Positions 25,263 through 37,075 of a DNA stretch of 64,000 nt are shown here, piece by piece. Position 1 is the first letter of the stretch. Every line of letters begins with the position of its first letter. The DNA lies in assembly GCF_038049925.1 (NCBI RefSeq), contig NZ_CP145809.1, positions 2,886,599-2,950,598 of the forward strand. The letters are read 5' to 3'. This DNA is from Georgenia sp. M64 (GTDB taxonomy: Bacteria > Actinomycetota > Actinomycetes > Actinomycetales > Actinomycetaceae). The notes below the pieces were generated by a model. It worked only from the letters and a program-made list of their open reading frames with translations, was not told the origin of the DNA and searched no databases. Position numbers and translations under genes: made by a program.

Positions 25263-25428
25263 GGAGGTCCTCTCGGTCGTTGTCATTTCAACATCCGTTC
25301 CGGTCCGATTCTTCCCGCACGCGGCCCGGCGCGCGAGCGCGGCCGAGCCGGGGACCGAGGTCTGAGACGCGAGGACCGGGACGGGCGGCCCGCGCTGCAC
25401 CGTGGGCCGCGGTGAGGGGAGGCGGGAC

Positions 25429-26376
25429 TCAGTGCCGCAGCGTGTCGCCGTACCAGTCCTCGATGAGGGCCAGGGCGATCGAGGCCCGGGTGGGCAGGAG
25501 GACCTCCCCCGCCTCGACCGCCGCCCGCAGCTCCTCCCGGGTGAACAGTCGCGCCTCCGTGATCTCCTCGGCGTCGACCCGTACCTCGGGGTCGGCCTCG
25601 GCGAGGCGAGCGCGGAAGCCGAGCATGAGGGAGGCCGGGAAGGGCCACGGCTGGGAGGCGACGAACTCGACGTCGGTCACGACGACCCCGGCCTCCTCGA
25701 GGACCTCGCGCCGCACCGCCGCCTCGACCGACTCACCCGGCTCGACGTAGCCCGCGAGCGTCGAGAACCGGCGTTCGGGCCAGTGCGCGGCGTGGCCGAG
25801 GAGGATGCGGTCGCGGCCGTCGGTGACCGCCATGATGACGGCGGGGTCCGTGCGGGGGTAGTGGAGGGAGTGGTCCGCGGGGCAGCGCCGCACCCAGCCC
25901 GCGTCGACGACCTCCGTCAGCTCCCCGCACCGCGGGCACCGCGGGTGGCGGGCGTGCCAGGACGCCACCGCGACGGCCGTGGTGGCCAGCCCGGCGTCCC
26001 GGTCGCCGAGGGCGTCCCCGACGTCGCGCAGGTGCCCGAAGGTCAGGCCCGCGACGAGGTCGACGAGGGCGGCGTCGCCGACGACGGGCACCCCGTCGAG
26101 GTCACGCTCGTCGCCGAGGTCCTCGGGGAGGGTCAGCGCGAGGTACGCGCCGTCGTCGTCGCGGCCGAGGTAGACCACGTGCTCGGGGTCCAGGGCCGGG
26201 AGCGCGGTGGCCGGCCGCAGGTCCAGCGCGGTCCCGCGCAGCGCGAGGTGCCCGTGGCGCAGGAGGAGCACGCGCGTGCCGGCCTCACCGGCGAGGGCGG
26301 TGACGAGCCCGGGCCGGGACCGCGAGACGGCGTCGGGGTCGACGGTGGACCGGGCGAGGGGCAGGTCGGCGCGCAC
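25429..26376 (-). CDS. nudC: NAD(+) diphosphatase NudC
   Basis: A 315-residue Nudix hydrolase. It has a zinc ribbon (CPRC followed later by a third cysteine in RRCPADH) and the Nudix box in GYVEPGES and REVLEEAG. The SQPWPFPASLM motif after the box identifies NudC, which cleaves NADH and can remove NAD caps from RNA. The ATG at 26376 fits. It is closely followed by mycoredoxin 166 bases downstream. Confidence 0.95.
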   Translation of the reverse strand: MRADLPLARSTVDPDAVSRSRPGLVTALAGEAGTRVLLLRHGHLALRGTALDLRPATALPALDPEHVVYLGRDDDGAYLALTLPEDLGDERDLDGVPVVGDAALVDLVAGLTFGHLRDVGDALGDRDAGLATTAVAVASWHARHPRCPRCGELTEVVDAGWVRRCPADHSLHYPRTDPAVIMAVTDGRDRILLGHAAHWPERRFSTLAGYVEPGESVEAAVRREVLEEAGVVVTDVEFVASQPWPFPASLMLGFRARLAEADPEVRVDAEEITEARLFTREELRAAVEAGEVLLPTRASIALALIEDWYGDTLRH

Positions 26377-26403
26377 CTGCTCACCCTAGGGCGGCGGCCG
26401 CGC

Positions 26404-27522
26404 TCACACGGTGCGGGTGCCCGCGCCGAGGCGACCGGCGCGGGCGAGGGTCGCCTGGCCGAGCACCCGCGTGCCGGCGTAGACGACGAGGGACTGGCCC
26501 GGCGCGATCCCGCGCAGCGGCCGGTCGAGGTGGGCGCGGAGCTCGTCCCCCGTGCGGCGCACCCGTGCCGGCACCGGCTCGCCGTGGGCGCGGACCTGGA
26601 CCTCTGCTCCGGTCCACTGCCCCGCGGGCACGTCGTCGGCCAGCCAGACCGTGGCGGTGGCGGTCAGGTCGTCGACGCTGAGCAGCTCGGCGGGCCCCAC
26701 GACCACCTCGTTCGAGGCGGGCCGCACCTCCAGGACGTAGCGGGGGCGCCCGTCGGGGGCCGGGCCGGGCAGACCCAGGCCCTTGCGCTGGCCGACGGTG
26801 AACGCGTACGCCCCCTCGTGCTCGCCCACGACCGCGCCGTCGGGGTCGACGACGGCGCCGGGCCGGGCGCCGAGCCGCGAGCGCAGGAAGCCCTGGGTGT
26901 CGCCGTCGGCGACGAAGCAGATGTCGTAGGAGTCCGGCTTCGCCGAGACGCTCAGGCCGCGGTCGGCGGCCTCGGCCCGGACGTGGTCCTTCGACGGGGC
27001 GTCCCCGAGCGGGAAGATCGAGCGGGCGAGGCGCTCGGGGCCCATGACCGCCAGGACGTACGACTGGTCCTTGAGGGGGTCGGCGGAGCGGTGGAGCTCG
27101 CGCCGGGGGCCGGAGGGGCCGGTGGCCTCGGTGATGCGCGCGTAGTGGCCCGTCACCACGGCGTCGAAACCGAGGGCGAGGCCGCGGTCGAGCAGGGCCG
27201 AGAACTTGATGTGCTCGTTGCAGCGCACGCAGGGGTTGGGGGTGCGCCCGGCGGCGTACTCGTCGAGGAAGTCCGCCACGACGGTCTCCTCGAACTCCTC
27301 GGAGAGGTCCCACACGTAGTAGGGGATGCCCAGGACGTCGGCCGCCCGGCGGGCGTCGCCGGCGTCCTCGATGGAGCAGCAGCCGCGCGAGCCGGTGCGG
27401 TGCTGCGCCCGTGAGCGGGACAGGGCCATGTGGACCCCGACGACGTCGTGCCCGGCGTCGAGCGCACGCGCCGCCGCGACGGCGGAGTCCACCCCGCCGG
27501 ACAGGGCCGCGAGGACGCGCAT
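26404..27522 (-). CDS. mnmA: tRNA 2-thiouridylase MnmA
   Basis: A 372-residue enzyme that makes 2-thiouridine at position 34 of tRNAs for Lys, Glu and Gln. The N-terminal ATP pyrophosphatase motif is ALSGGVDSA; catalytic cysteines are in NPCVRC and [11 protein letters not shown] at 27522 overlaps the cysteine desulfurase stop by one base (TGATG), coupling the sulfur donor to the acceptor. An insertion with [13 protein letters not shown] is typical of the family. Confidence 0.97.
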   Translation of the reverse strand: MRVLAALSGGVDSAVAAARALDAGHDVVGVHMALSRSRAQHRTGSRGCCSIEDAGDARRAADVLGIPYYVWDLSEEFEETVVADFLDEYAAGRTPNPCVRCNEHIKFSALLDRGLALGFDAVVTGHYARITEATGPSGPRRELHRSADPLKDQSYVLAVMGPERLARSIFPLGDAPSKDHVRAEAADRGLSVSAKPDSYDICFVADGDTQGFLRSRLGARPGAVVDPDGAVVGEHEGAYAFTVGQRKGLGLPGPAPDGRPRYVLEVRPASNEVVVGPAELLSVDDLTATATVWLADDVPAGQWTGAEVQVRAHGEPVPARVRRTGDELRAHLDRPLRGIAPGQSLVVYAGTRVLGQATLARAGRLGAGTRTV

Positions 27523-28781
27523 CACCGGGCCGCCCGGTCCGGCCGGGGCGCGGCGGGAGAGCCGGCGGCGACGCGGGCCGCGGCGGCGCCGCGCCGCCGG
27601 GTGCGCACCTCGTGGGCGCGCCGCGCGCCGTCGACGACCGCGGGCAGCGCGGCGAGGACGGCGTCGACGTCGGCGTCGGTGCTCGTGCGGCCGAGCGAGA
27701 GGCGCAGGGCTGACCGGGCCGTGTCCTCGTCACGGCCCATGGCCAGCAGGACGTGGGACGCCTCCTGCACGCCCGCCTGGCAGGCGGAGCCGGAGGACGC
27801 GGCGACGCCCGCCAGGTCCAGCCCGAGGAGCAGGGCGTCGGCGTCGGCGCCGTCGACGGTGAGGTGGACGGTCCCGGGCAGGCGCGGGTCGGGGCCCGGG
27901 CCCGGTGGCGGGCCCGTCAGCCGTGCGCCGGGGACCGCGGCCAGCACCCCGGTGGTCAGCCGGTCCCGCAGCGCGCGCAGCCGGCGGCCCTCGTCGGCGA
28001 CCTCGGCGACGGCGAGCTCGACCGCGAGGGCGAGCGCCCGGGCTCCCGCGACGGCGATCGTCCCCGAGCGCACGCCGCGCTCCTGGCCGCCCCCGTGCTC
28101 CACCGGCACGAGGGCGAGCTCGCGGCGGGCGAGGAGCGCGCCGGTGCCCACCGGTGCGCCGAGCTTGTGGCCCGAGAGGGTCAGGGCGTCCGGGCCGCCC
28201 GGCGCGAAGTCCACGGGGACGTGGCCGACCGCCTGGACGGCGTCGGTGTGGACCGCCGCCCCGTGCCGGCGGGCGAGCTCGACCACCTCGGGCACGGGCT
28301 GGAGGACGCCGGTCTCGTTGTTCGCCCACATCACCGAGACGAGGGCGACGCGCCCGGCGCGCCGGGCGAGGAGGTTCTCGGCGGCGCCGAGGTCGAGGAC
28401 CCCGTCCGCCCCCACGGGCAGCCGGTCCACCTGGGCGCCCTCGTGCGCGGCGAGCCAGGCCGCGGCCTCGAGGACGGCGTGGTGCTCGACGGCGGAGACC
28501 GCAAGGGCGTCACGGTCTTCGCGGCGGGCCCACCAGGCCCCCTTGACGGCGAGGTTGTCCGCCTCCGTCCCGCCGGAGGTGAACACGACCTCCCCGGGGC
28601 GCGCCCCGAGCGCGGCGGCGAGCTGCTCGCGCGCCTCCTCCAGCCGCCGGCGCGCCTCACGACCGGCGGTGTGGAGGGAGGAGGGGTTGCCCAGCCGGGT
28701 CAGCTCCTCGGCGTAGCGCGCGGCGACCTCGGGCCGCACCGCTGTGGTGGCGGCGTGGTCGAGGTAGTGCCGGGCGCCCAA
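27522..28781 (-). CDS. iscS: cysteine desulfurase (IscS/NifS)
   Basis: A 419-residue PLP enzyme that takes sulfur from cysteine for tRNA thiolation and iron-sulfur clusters. The PLP lysine is in [10 protein letters not shown], and the persulfide cysteine is in SSGSACQAG. The start appears to be TTG at 28781, three bases after the etfA stop; no better start exists upstream. The C-terminal 30 residues are arginine- and alanine-rich. The arrangement etfB-etfA-iscS-mnmA is conserved in actinobacteria. Confidence 0.94.
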   Translation of the reverse strand: MGARHYLDHAATTAVRPEVAARYAEELTRLGNPSSLHTAGREARRRLEEAREQLAAALGARPGEVVFTSGGTEADNLAVKGAWWARREDRDALAVSAVEHHAVLEAAAWLAAHEGAQVDRLPVGADGVLDLGAAENLLARRAGRVALVSVMWANNETGVLQPVPEVVELARRHGAAVHTDAVQAVGHVPVDFAPGGPDALTLSGHKLGAPVGTGALLARRELALVPVEHGGGQERGVRSGTIAVAGARALALAVELAVAEVADEGRRLRALRDRLTTGVLAAVPGARLTGPPPGPGPDPRLPGTVHLTVDGADADALLLGLDLAGVAASSGSACQAGVQEASHVLLAMGRDEDTARSALRLSLGRTSTDADVDAVLAALPAVVDGARRAHEVRTRRRGAAAARVAAGSPAAPRPDRAAR

Positions 28782-28784
28782 GGC

Positions 28785-29762
28785 TCAGCCCTGGCGCAGG
28801 CGGCGCAGCTCGGCGACGGCCTGGGGCACGACCTCGGTGAGGTCCCCGACCACGCCGAGGTCGGCGATCTCGAAGATCGGCGCCTCGGGGTCGTTGTTGA
28901 CCGCGACGATCGTCTCCGCGGTCTGCATGCCGGCGGTGTGGTGGATCGCACCGGAGACCCCGAGCCCGACGTAGAGGCGCGGGGAGATCGTCACACCCGT
29001 CTGGCCGACCTGGGCGGAGTGGTCGATCCACCCCTCGTCGGTGGCCACCCGGGTGGCGCCGACGGCGCCGCCGATCTCGTCGGCGAGCTGCTCGACGAGG
29101 GAGAAGTCGCCCTCGACGCCGCGGCCCCCCACGACGACGACCTTCGCCTCCCCCAGCGGTGCCCGGCTCCCGCCGGGGTGAGCGGTGCGCGAGACGACCC
29201 GGACGGCGCGCGCGACCGAGGAGAACGCCACCGGGACCGCGGAGACCGTGGCCGGCCCGGGGGCCGGGGCGTCGGCGGCCTCGACCGCGGTCGGCTTGAC
29301 GGCCACCACGGGCAGGCCCCGACGCACGGCGCAGCTGGTCTCCCAGGTGCCCTGGAGGACGGAGCGGGAGGCGACGAGGCGACCGTCCTCGCCCACTGAC
29401 ACCCCCGTGGCGTCGACGACGGCGCCGGAGCCGAGCGCGACCGCCAGGCGGGCGGCGATCTCCTTCCCGGCGAAGCTGGAGACGAGGAGGACGGCCTCGG
29501 GGCGGACCGCGGCGACGACGGCGAGGACGGCCTCGGCGGCCACCGGGGCGACCTCGGGAGGCAGGGAGTCCAGGTCGGGGACGTGCACGGTGGCCACGCC
29601 CAGGCGGGCGAGGGCGGCGGTGTCCGGCTCGGCGAGGGCGACGGCGTCGACGTCGCCGGTGGTGAGGCCGCGGGCGAGGGTGAGCACCTCCGTCGACGGC
29701 GCGGTGAGCGCGCCGTCGGCGTGGTCGACGACGACGAGGACGGTTCCGGTGAGCGTGGTCAT
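28785..29762 (-). CDS. etfA: electron transfer flavoprotein alpha subunit
   Basis: A 325-residue FAD-binding subunit. The C-terminal FAD domain has GVSGAIHHTAGMQ and NNDPEAPIFEIADLG, the family signature. With EtfB it carries electrons from acyl-CoA dehydrogenases to the membrane. ATG at 29762 follows etfB by 14 bases. The frame remains open far upstream antisense to glgX and trpS, which is a GC-rich artefact. Confidence 0.96.
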   Translation of the reverse strand: MTTLTGTVLVVVDHADGALTAPSTEVLTLARGLTTGDVDAVALAEPDTAALARLGVATVHVPDLDSLPPEVAPVAAEAVLAVVAAVRPEAVLLVSSFAGKEIAARLAVALGSGAVVDATGVSVGEDGRLVASRSVLQGTWETSCAVRRGLPVVAVKPTAVEAADAPAPGPATVSAVPVAFSSVARAVRVVSRTAHPGGSRAPLGEAKVVVVGGRGVEGDFSLVEQLADEIGGAVGATRVATDEGWIDHSAQVGQTGVTISPRLYVGLGVSGAIHHTAGMQTAETIVAVNNDPEAPIFEIADLGVVGDLTEVVPQAVAELRRLRQG

Positions 29763-29776
29763 GTCTCTTCCCTGCC

Positions 29777-30586
29777 TCAGACGAGCTTGTTCTCGACGAG
29801 GTACGCCGCGAGCTGCGCACCGGCGTCGCCGGAGTCGGTGATGACGCGGCCGGCCTCGCGCGGCGGGCGCGGTGCGGCGTGGACGACGACGGTCCCCGCC
29901 CCCGCGGTGCCCACCTCGGGGCCGCCGTCGGCCTCCGCGCCGGTGGAGGCCAGCGAGAGGTCGTCGAGGTCCCAGATGGCCACGGGCCGCTTCTTCGCCG
30001 CCATGATCGCCTTGAAGTTGGGGTAGCGCGGCTCGTTGGCCTGGTCGGTCACGGACAGCACCAGCGGCAGCTCGGCCGCGAGGACCTCGTCGGCGTCGCC
30101 GATGGTCCGGGTGACCGTCACGGTCCGGTCGTCGATCGCCACCCGGCCGGCGAGGGTGAGCTGCGGCAGCTCGAGCGAGGCCGCCAGCGCGGAGGGCAGC
30201 ATCGCGGTGAGGCCGTCCATGGACGCCATGCCGGTGACGACGAGGTCGACCGGGGCCTCCTCGCCGAGCTTGCGGACCGCGGCCGCGAGCACCCGGGCGG
30301 TCCCGACGACGTCGGACCCGGCGGCGCGGTCGTCGATGACGTGCACCCCCGAGGTGGCGCCCATCTGGAGCGCGCGGCGCACGGCGTCCACGGCGTCGTC
30401 GGGCCCCATCGTGAGGGCGACCACCTCGCCGCCGGTGGCCTCGGCGAGCTCGAGCGCGGCCTCGACCGCGTTCTCGTCGAGCTCGTTGAGCACGTCGTCG
30501 TCGCCGCGCACCAGGTGCCCGGCGGCGTCGAGCGAGCGCTCGGCCTGCAGGTCGGGGACGTGCTTGACGCACACGACGATCCTCAT
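29777..30586 (-). CDS. etfB: electron transfer flavoprotein beta subunit
   Basis: A 269-residue subunit starting MRIVVCVKHVPD. The AMP-binding region and the signature VTDQANEPRYPNFKAIMAAKKR are clear. ATG at 30586 follows a CAGGCT hexamer by six bases, suggesting leaderless transcription. It is the first gene of the etfB-etfA-iscS-mnmA run and is divergent from glgX. Confidence 0.96.
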   Translation of the reverse strand: MRIVVCVKHVPDLQAERSLDAAGHLVRGDDDVLNELDENAVEAALELAEATGGEVVALTMGPDDAVDAVRRALQMGATSGVHVIDDRAAGSDVVGTARVLAAAVRKLGEEAPVDLVVTGMASMDGLTAMLPSALAASLELPQLTLAGRVAIDDRTVTVTRTIGDADEVLAAELPLVLSVTDQANEPRYPNFKAIMAAKKRPVAIWDLDDLSLASTGAEADGGPEVGTAGAGTVVVHAAPRPPREAGRVITDSGDAGAQLAAYLVENKLV

Positions 30587-30680
30587 GGCCCCAGCCTGCC
30601 ACCTGGTGCGCCGGTGCCGGCAATCGAGCCGCCCCGCACCGCGGCGGTGTGGTCGGCCTCACGCCCGGGGTCCGCTGAGG

Positions 30681-30686
30681 TTGAAT
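30681..30686 (+). promoter_or_regulatory. -10 box for leaderless glgX
   Basis: TTGAAT ends six bases before the GTG start at 30693, so transcription should begin at the start codon. No ribosome site precedes this GTG, which supports a leaderless message. Confidence 0.45.
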
Positions 30687-30692
30687 GGGACC

Positions 30693-32996
<2,304 letters not shown>

Positions 32997-33053
32997 CCGC
33001 GGAGCGCCCACGCCCTGAACGGGCGCCGCCGCCGCGACGGTAGGGTGGCCCGC

Positions 33054-34193
33054 GTGCCCGCACAGCCCCTGACGTCCGAGCCCCGACAGACCGCCGCCGA
33101 CCAGGCCGGCAACGACCTGGCCGAGGCGACCACCGACGCCTCCCTCGAGCGCACCCGCAGGCGAAGCGAGGAGATCGAGGCCCAGATCGCCGCCGACCCG
33201 ACCGGCTTCCGCGTCCTGACCGGGGACCGCCCCACCGGCAACCTCCACCTCGGCCACTACTTCGGCAGCCTCCTCAACCGGGTCCGCCTCCAGGACGCGG
33301 GCGTGGAGACGATGGTCCTCGTCGCCGACTACCAGGTCATCACCGACCGTGACGGCGTCGGGCCGATCCGCGAGCGGGTGCTCTCCCTCGTCGCGGACTA
33401 CCTCGCGGTCGGCATCGACCCCGACCGCTCGACGATCTTCACCCACTCCGCCGTGCCGGCGCTCAACCAGCTCATGCTCCCCTTCCTCAGCGTCGTGACC
33501 GACGCCGAGCTGCGCCGCAACCCCACCGTGAAGTCGGAGATGGAGGCCACCGGCGACCGGCCGATGTCCGGCCTCATGCTCACCTACCCGGTGCACCAGG
33601 CGGCCGACATCCTCTTCTGCAAGGCCAACCTCGTGCCGGTCGGCAAGGACCAGCTCCCCCACCTCGAGCAGGCCCGCGTGGTGGCGCGGCGCTTCGACGA
33701 GCGCTACGGCCGGGTCGGGGACGCCCCGGTCTTCCCGCGCCCCGAGGCGCTCCTCTCCGAGGCGGCCTCGGTGCTCGGCACCGACGGGCAGAAGATGTCC
33801 AAGTCGCGCGGCAACGCCATCGAGCTCGGCATGGACGCCGACACCACCGCCCGCCTGCTCAAGCGGGCGGTCACCGACGCCGACCGGCACATCACCTACG
33901 ACCCCGTCGGTCGCCCGGAGGTCTCCAACCTCGTCCAGCTCACGGCCCTGGCCGGCGGCCGGGACCCCCACGACGTCGCCCGGGAGATCGGCGACGGCGG
34001 CGGCGCGGCACTGAAGCGCGCCGCCACCGAGGCCGTCAACGAGATGCTCGCCCCGGTCCGGGCCCGGCGGGCCGAGCTCGTCGCCGACGAGGGGCACCTG
34101 CTCGCCGTCCTGCGCGCGGGCAACGAGCGGGCGCGCGCCGTCGCGGACGCCACGCTCGACGAGGTCCGCGCGGCCATGCAGATGGTGTACTGA
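33054..34193 (+). CDS. trpS: tryptophanyl-tRNA synthetase
   Basis: A 379-residue class I synthetase. The HIGH-type motif is HLGH within residues 64-68, and KMSKS is at 247-251. About 50 residues of extra N-terminal sequence precede GFRVLTGDRPTGN. GTG at 33054 is preferred over GTG at 33045 because TAGGGT at 33041-33046 is a good -10 whose transcript would start at 33054; the earlier codon overlaps that box. A strong terminator follows. Confidence 0.96.
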   Translation: MPAQPLTSEPRQTAADQAGNDLAEATTDASLERTRRRSEEIEAQIAADPTGFRVLTGDRPTGNLHLGHYFGSLLNRVRLQDAGVETMVLVADYQVITDRDGVGPIRERVLSLVADYLAVGIDPDRSTIFTHSAVPALNQLMLPFLSVVTDAELRRNPTVKSEMEATGDRPMSGLMLTYPVHQAADILFCKANLVPVGKDQLPHLEQARVVARRFDERYGRVGDAPVFPRPEALLSEAASVLGTDGQKMSKSRGNAIELGMDADTTARLLKRAVTDADRHITYDPVGRPEVSNLVQLTALAGGRDPHDVAREIGDGGGAALKRAATEAVNEMLAPVRARRAELVADEGHLLAVLRAGNERARAVADATLDEVRAAMQMVY

Positions 34194-34252
34194 GGCCGCG
34201 GCCCAGCGCCGCCGGCACCACCGCACGACGGCGCCACCACCGCACGACGACC

Positions 34253-34288
34253 GACGGGCCCGTCCTCCGCGAGGAGGACGGGCCCGTC
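34253..34288. terminator. bidirectional terminator between trpS and glgP
   Basis: A perfect 16-base stem with a GCGA loop lies between the convergent trpS and glgP genes. With no T tract on either side it is of the GC-rich actinobacterial type and should serve both strands. Confidence 0.85.
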
Positions 34289-34332
34289 CGCACCCCCGGC
34301 CGCCCCGTCACGGAGCCGGCCGGGCCGGTGCG

Positions 34333-36924
34333 TCAGTGCTCGGCGCTGGTGACCAGGCTCAGCTCCGTGAAGGACGCCAGGTCCGGGTGGCTGGGCACGA
34401 TCCGGGCGGTGTAGCCGAAGGGCCCGGCGAACTCGAGGGTGTAGGAGCCCGTGAAGGCGTGCCGGCCACCCTCCAGGACCTCGGTGTGCTCGAGCGCGAA
34501 GACCCGGAACTCGGTGAGGTTGTCCTCCTCGTCCACGCGGCCGCCGACGACCTGGACCTGGACGTCGGCCGGCTCGAGCTCGCCGAGGTCGGCGTAGACC
34601 GTCACCGCGACGGTGTCGCCGACGTTGACGACGTCGGCGACCCCCGACGCCTCGACGTGGTCGACGCGCACCCCCGGCCACGCGGCCCGGACGCGGGCCT
34701 TCCAGCCGGCGAGCTCGTCGGCCCCGACGTACTGGTGCTCGCCGTCGAGCCGGCGCGAGGACACCGCGACCGGGGTGTAGAGGTGGCGCACGTAGTCCTG
34801 GACCATCCGGGTGGCCTGCACCTTCGGCCCGAGCGTGGCCAGGGTGTGGCGGACCATCTCCATCCAGTGCCGCGGCACGCCGTCGGCGTCCCGCTCGTAG
34901 AAGCGCGGCACCACCGTGTCCTCGAGCAGGGTGTACAGGGCGGCCGCCTCGAGGCGGTCGCGCTCGGCGGGGTCCTCGACGCCGTCCGCGGTGGGGATCG
35001 CCCAGCCGTTGCGGCCGTCGTACCACTCGTCCCACCAGCCGTCGAGGATGGAGAGGTTGAGCGCACCGTTGAGGGCGCACTTCATCCCGGACGTGCCGGA
35101 CGCCTCGAGCGGGCGCAGCGGGTTGTTCAGCCACACGTCGCAGCCGGGCATGAGGGACTGGGCCATGGCGATGTCGTAGTTCGGCAGGAACACGATCCGC
35201 TCGCGCACCCCGACCTGGTCGGCGAACTGGACGAGCTTCTGGATGAGGGTGACCCCGAGCTCGTCGTCGGGGTGGGACTTGCCGGCGACGATGATCTGGA
35301 TCGGGCGCTCGGGGTCGGTGAGCAGGCGGGAGAGCCGCTCGGGGTCCGAGAGCATGAGCGTCAGGCGCTTGTAGGTGGGCACCCGACGGGCGAAGCCGAT
35401 GGTGAGGACGTCGGGGTCGAGGACGTCGCCGGTCCAGCCGAGCTCGGCCGGGGAGGCCCCGCGGTCGATCCATGACTTGCGCACGCGGCGCCGCGCCTCG
35501 GTGACGAGGTTGCTGCGCAGGGTGCGGCGCACCGCCCAGAGCTCGGCGTCGTCGACGCCGCCGGCGTCCGGGCCCAGCAGCCAGCCCTCACCGGTCGCGA
35601 GCTGCTCGGGGGTGAGGTGGCGCTCGGCCATCTCGGCGAACGCCGGGTCGGTCCAGGTCGGGCCGTGGACGCCGTTGGTGACGGAGGTGATGGGCACCTC
35701 GCGGACGTCGAAACCGGGCCAGAGCTGGTGGAACATGCCCCGCGAGACGCGTCCGTGGAGCTTGGCCACGCCGTTGGCCCGCTTGGCCGCGCGCAGGCCC
35801 ATGACGGCCATGTTGTACACGCCCCGGTCGCCGCCCTCGAAGTCCTCCGCGCCGAGCGCGAGAACCTTGTCGAGGGGGATGCCCGGGATCTCCGCGCCGC
35901 CGCCGAAGTACTGCGCGACGAGCTCGGTGCTGTACCGGGAGATGCCGGCGGGCACCGGGGTGTGGGTGGTGAAGACGGTGCCCGCCTTGACGGCCTCCAG
36001 CGCAGCCTCGAAGGTCAGGCCCTCGGCCTCGACGAGCTCGCGCATCCGCTCCACGGAGAGGAACCCGGCGTGGCCCTCGTTGCAGTGGTAGACCTCGGGC
36101 TTCGGCGAGCCCGTGAGGCGGGAGTACAGGCGCACGGCCTTGACGCCGCCCATGCCCAGGAGCAGCTCCTGGCGCAGGCGGTGGTCGGCGGAGCCGCCGT
36201 AGAGACGGTCGGTGACCCGGCGGGCCTGCTCGTCGTTGTCGAGGATGTTGGAGTCGAGCAGGAGCAGGGGCACGCGGCCGACCTGGGCGAGCCAGACCTG
36301 GGCGCTCAGGGTCCGTCCGCCGGGCATGTCCAGCGACACGCGCGCCGGGGTGCCGTCCGGCTCGCGCAGGAGCGTCAGCGGCAGGTTGTCGGGGTCGAGC
36401 AGGGGGTAGGTCTCGTGCTGCCAGCCGTCACGGGTGAGGGACTGCTTGAAGTAGCCGGCGCCGTAGAGCAGGCCCACGCCCACGATCGGGACGCCGAGGT
36501 CGGAGGCGGACTTGAGGTGGTCGCCCGCGAGGATGCCCAGTCCGCCCGAGTACTGCGGCAGCACGGCGGTGATGCCGTACTCGGCGGAGAAGTAGGCCAC
36601 TGCGGACGGCTTGTCGGCGTCGGCGTAGTCCCGCTGGTACCAGCGCGGCTCGCTCAGGTAGCGGGCGAGGTCGGCGTCGAGCTCGCGGATCTGCGCGACC
36701 AGCGCGCGGTCGGCGGCGAGCTTCTCCAGCCGCCTCGGGTCCAGTGCGCCCAGGAGCGCGACGGGGTCGCCGTGGACCTCCTCCCACAGCTGCGGGTCGA
36801 GGGAGGCGAACATCTCCCGGGTCGGCGTGTGCCAGGACCACCGCAGATTCTGCGCGAGGGTGTCCAGCGGCTTCAGTGCCTCGGGCAGGACGGTGCGGAC
36901 GGTGAATCGTCGGATGGCTCTCAC
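34333..36924 (-). CDS. glgP: alpha-glucan phosphorylase
   Basis: An 863-residue GT35 phosphorylase that releases glucose-1-phosphate from glycogen, of the actinobacterial type with an N-terminal DUF3417 region. The PLP site is EASGTSGMK. The NEGHAGFL and TSVTNGVHGPTW segments are conserved. GTG at 36924 follows TAGACT by seven bases, so the message is probably leaderless. It is divergent from glgE with a shared 150-base regulatory region holding a palindrome. Confidence 0.95.
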   Translation of the reverse strand: MRAIRRFTVRTVLPEALKPLDTLAQNLRWSWHTPTREMFASLDPQLWEEVHGDPVALLGALDPRRLEKLAADRALVAQIRELDADLARYLSEPRWYQRDYADADKPSAVAYFSAEYGITAVLPQYSGGLGILAGDHLKSASDLGVPIVGVGLLYGAGYFKQSLTRDGWQHETYPLLDPDNLPLTLLREPDGTPARVSLDMPGGRTLSAQVWLAQVGRVPLLLLDSNILDNDEQARRVTDRLYGGSADHRLRQELLLGMGGVKAVRLYSRLTGSPKPEVYHCNEGHAGFLSVERMRELVEAEGLTFEAALEAVKAGTVFTTHTPVPAGISRYSTELVAQYFGGGAEIPGIPLDKVLALGAEDFEGGDRGVYNMAVMGLRAAKRANGVAKLHGRVSRGMFHQLWPGFDVREVPITSVTNGVHGPTWTDPAFAEMAERHLTPEQLATGEGWLLGPDAGGVDDAELWAVRRTLRSNLVTEARRRVRKSWIDRGASPAELGWTGDVLDPDVLTIGFARRVPTYKRLTLMLSDPERLSRLLTDPERPIQIIVAGKSHPDDELGVTLIQKLVQFADQVGVRERIVFLPNYDIAMAQSLMPGCDVWLNNPLRPLEASGTSGMKCALNGALNLSILDGWWDEWYDGRNGWAIPTADGVEDPAERDRLEAAALYTLLEDTVVPRFYERDADGVPRHWMEMVRHTLATLGPKVQATRMVQDYVRHLYTPVAVSSRRLDGEHQYVGADELAGWKARVRAAWPGVRVDHVEASGVADVVNVGDTVAVTVYADLGELEPADVQVQVVGGRVDEEDNLTEFRVFALEHTEVLEGGRHAFTGSYTLEFAGPFGYTARIVPSHPDLASFTELSLVTSAEH

Positions 36925-36949
36925 GCGCGCAAGTCTAGGGGCAAACCCC

Positions 36950-36962
36950 TGCAACGCTTGCA
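36950..36962. promoter_or_regulatory. palindromic operator candidate between glgP and glgE
   Basis: TGCAACGCTTGCA has perfect TGCAA/TTGCA half-sites around CGC. It lies just upstream of the glgP -10 box (TAGACT, on the minus strand) and about 100 bases before the glgE -10 box (TAGGTT, 37064-37069). TTGCA half-sites resemble operators of LacI-family maltose regulators such as MalR; the regulator itself is not in this window. Confidence 0.5.
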
Positions 36963-37063
36963 CTCCGTTACATCCGGGGGCACGGCGACGACACCTCTGG
37001 GGGCGTCCGCGCCACAGGTGCCGCAGATCCTCCCCTGGACCTGCCATCCGGGCCCGTCCTCGG

Positions 37064-37069
37064 TAGGTT
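37064..37069 (+). promoter_or_regulatory. -10 box for leaderless glgE
   Basis: TAGGTT is followed after six bases by the GTG start at 37076, placing the transcription start at the start codon. No Shine-Dalgarno sequence is present. Confidence 0.5.
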
Positions 37070-37075
37070 CGGTCC

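Noticed and set aside
30036-30692. Longer N-terminus for GlgX
   Set aside because: The upstream part is antisense to etfB and Ser/Arg/Thr-rich; the GTG at 30693 has a well-placed -10 box.
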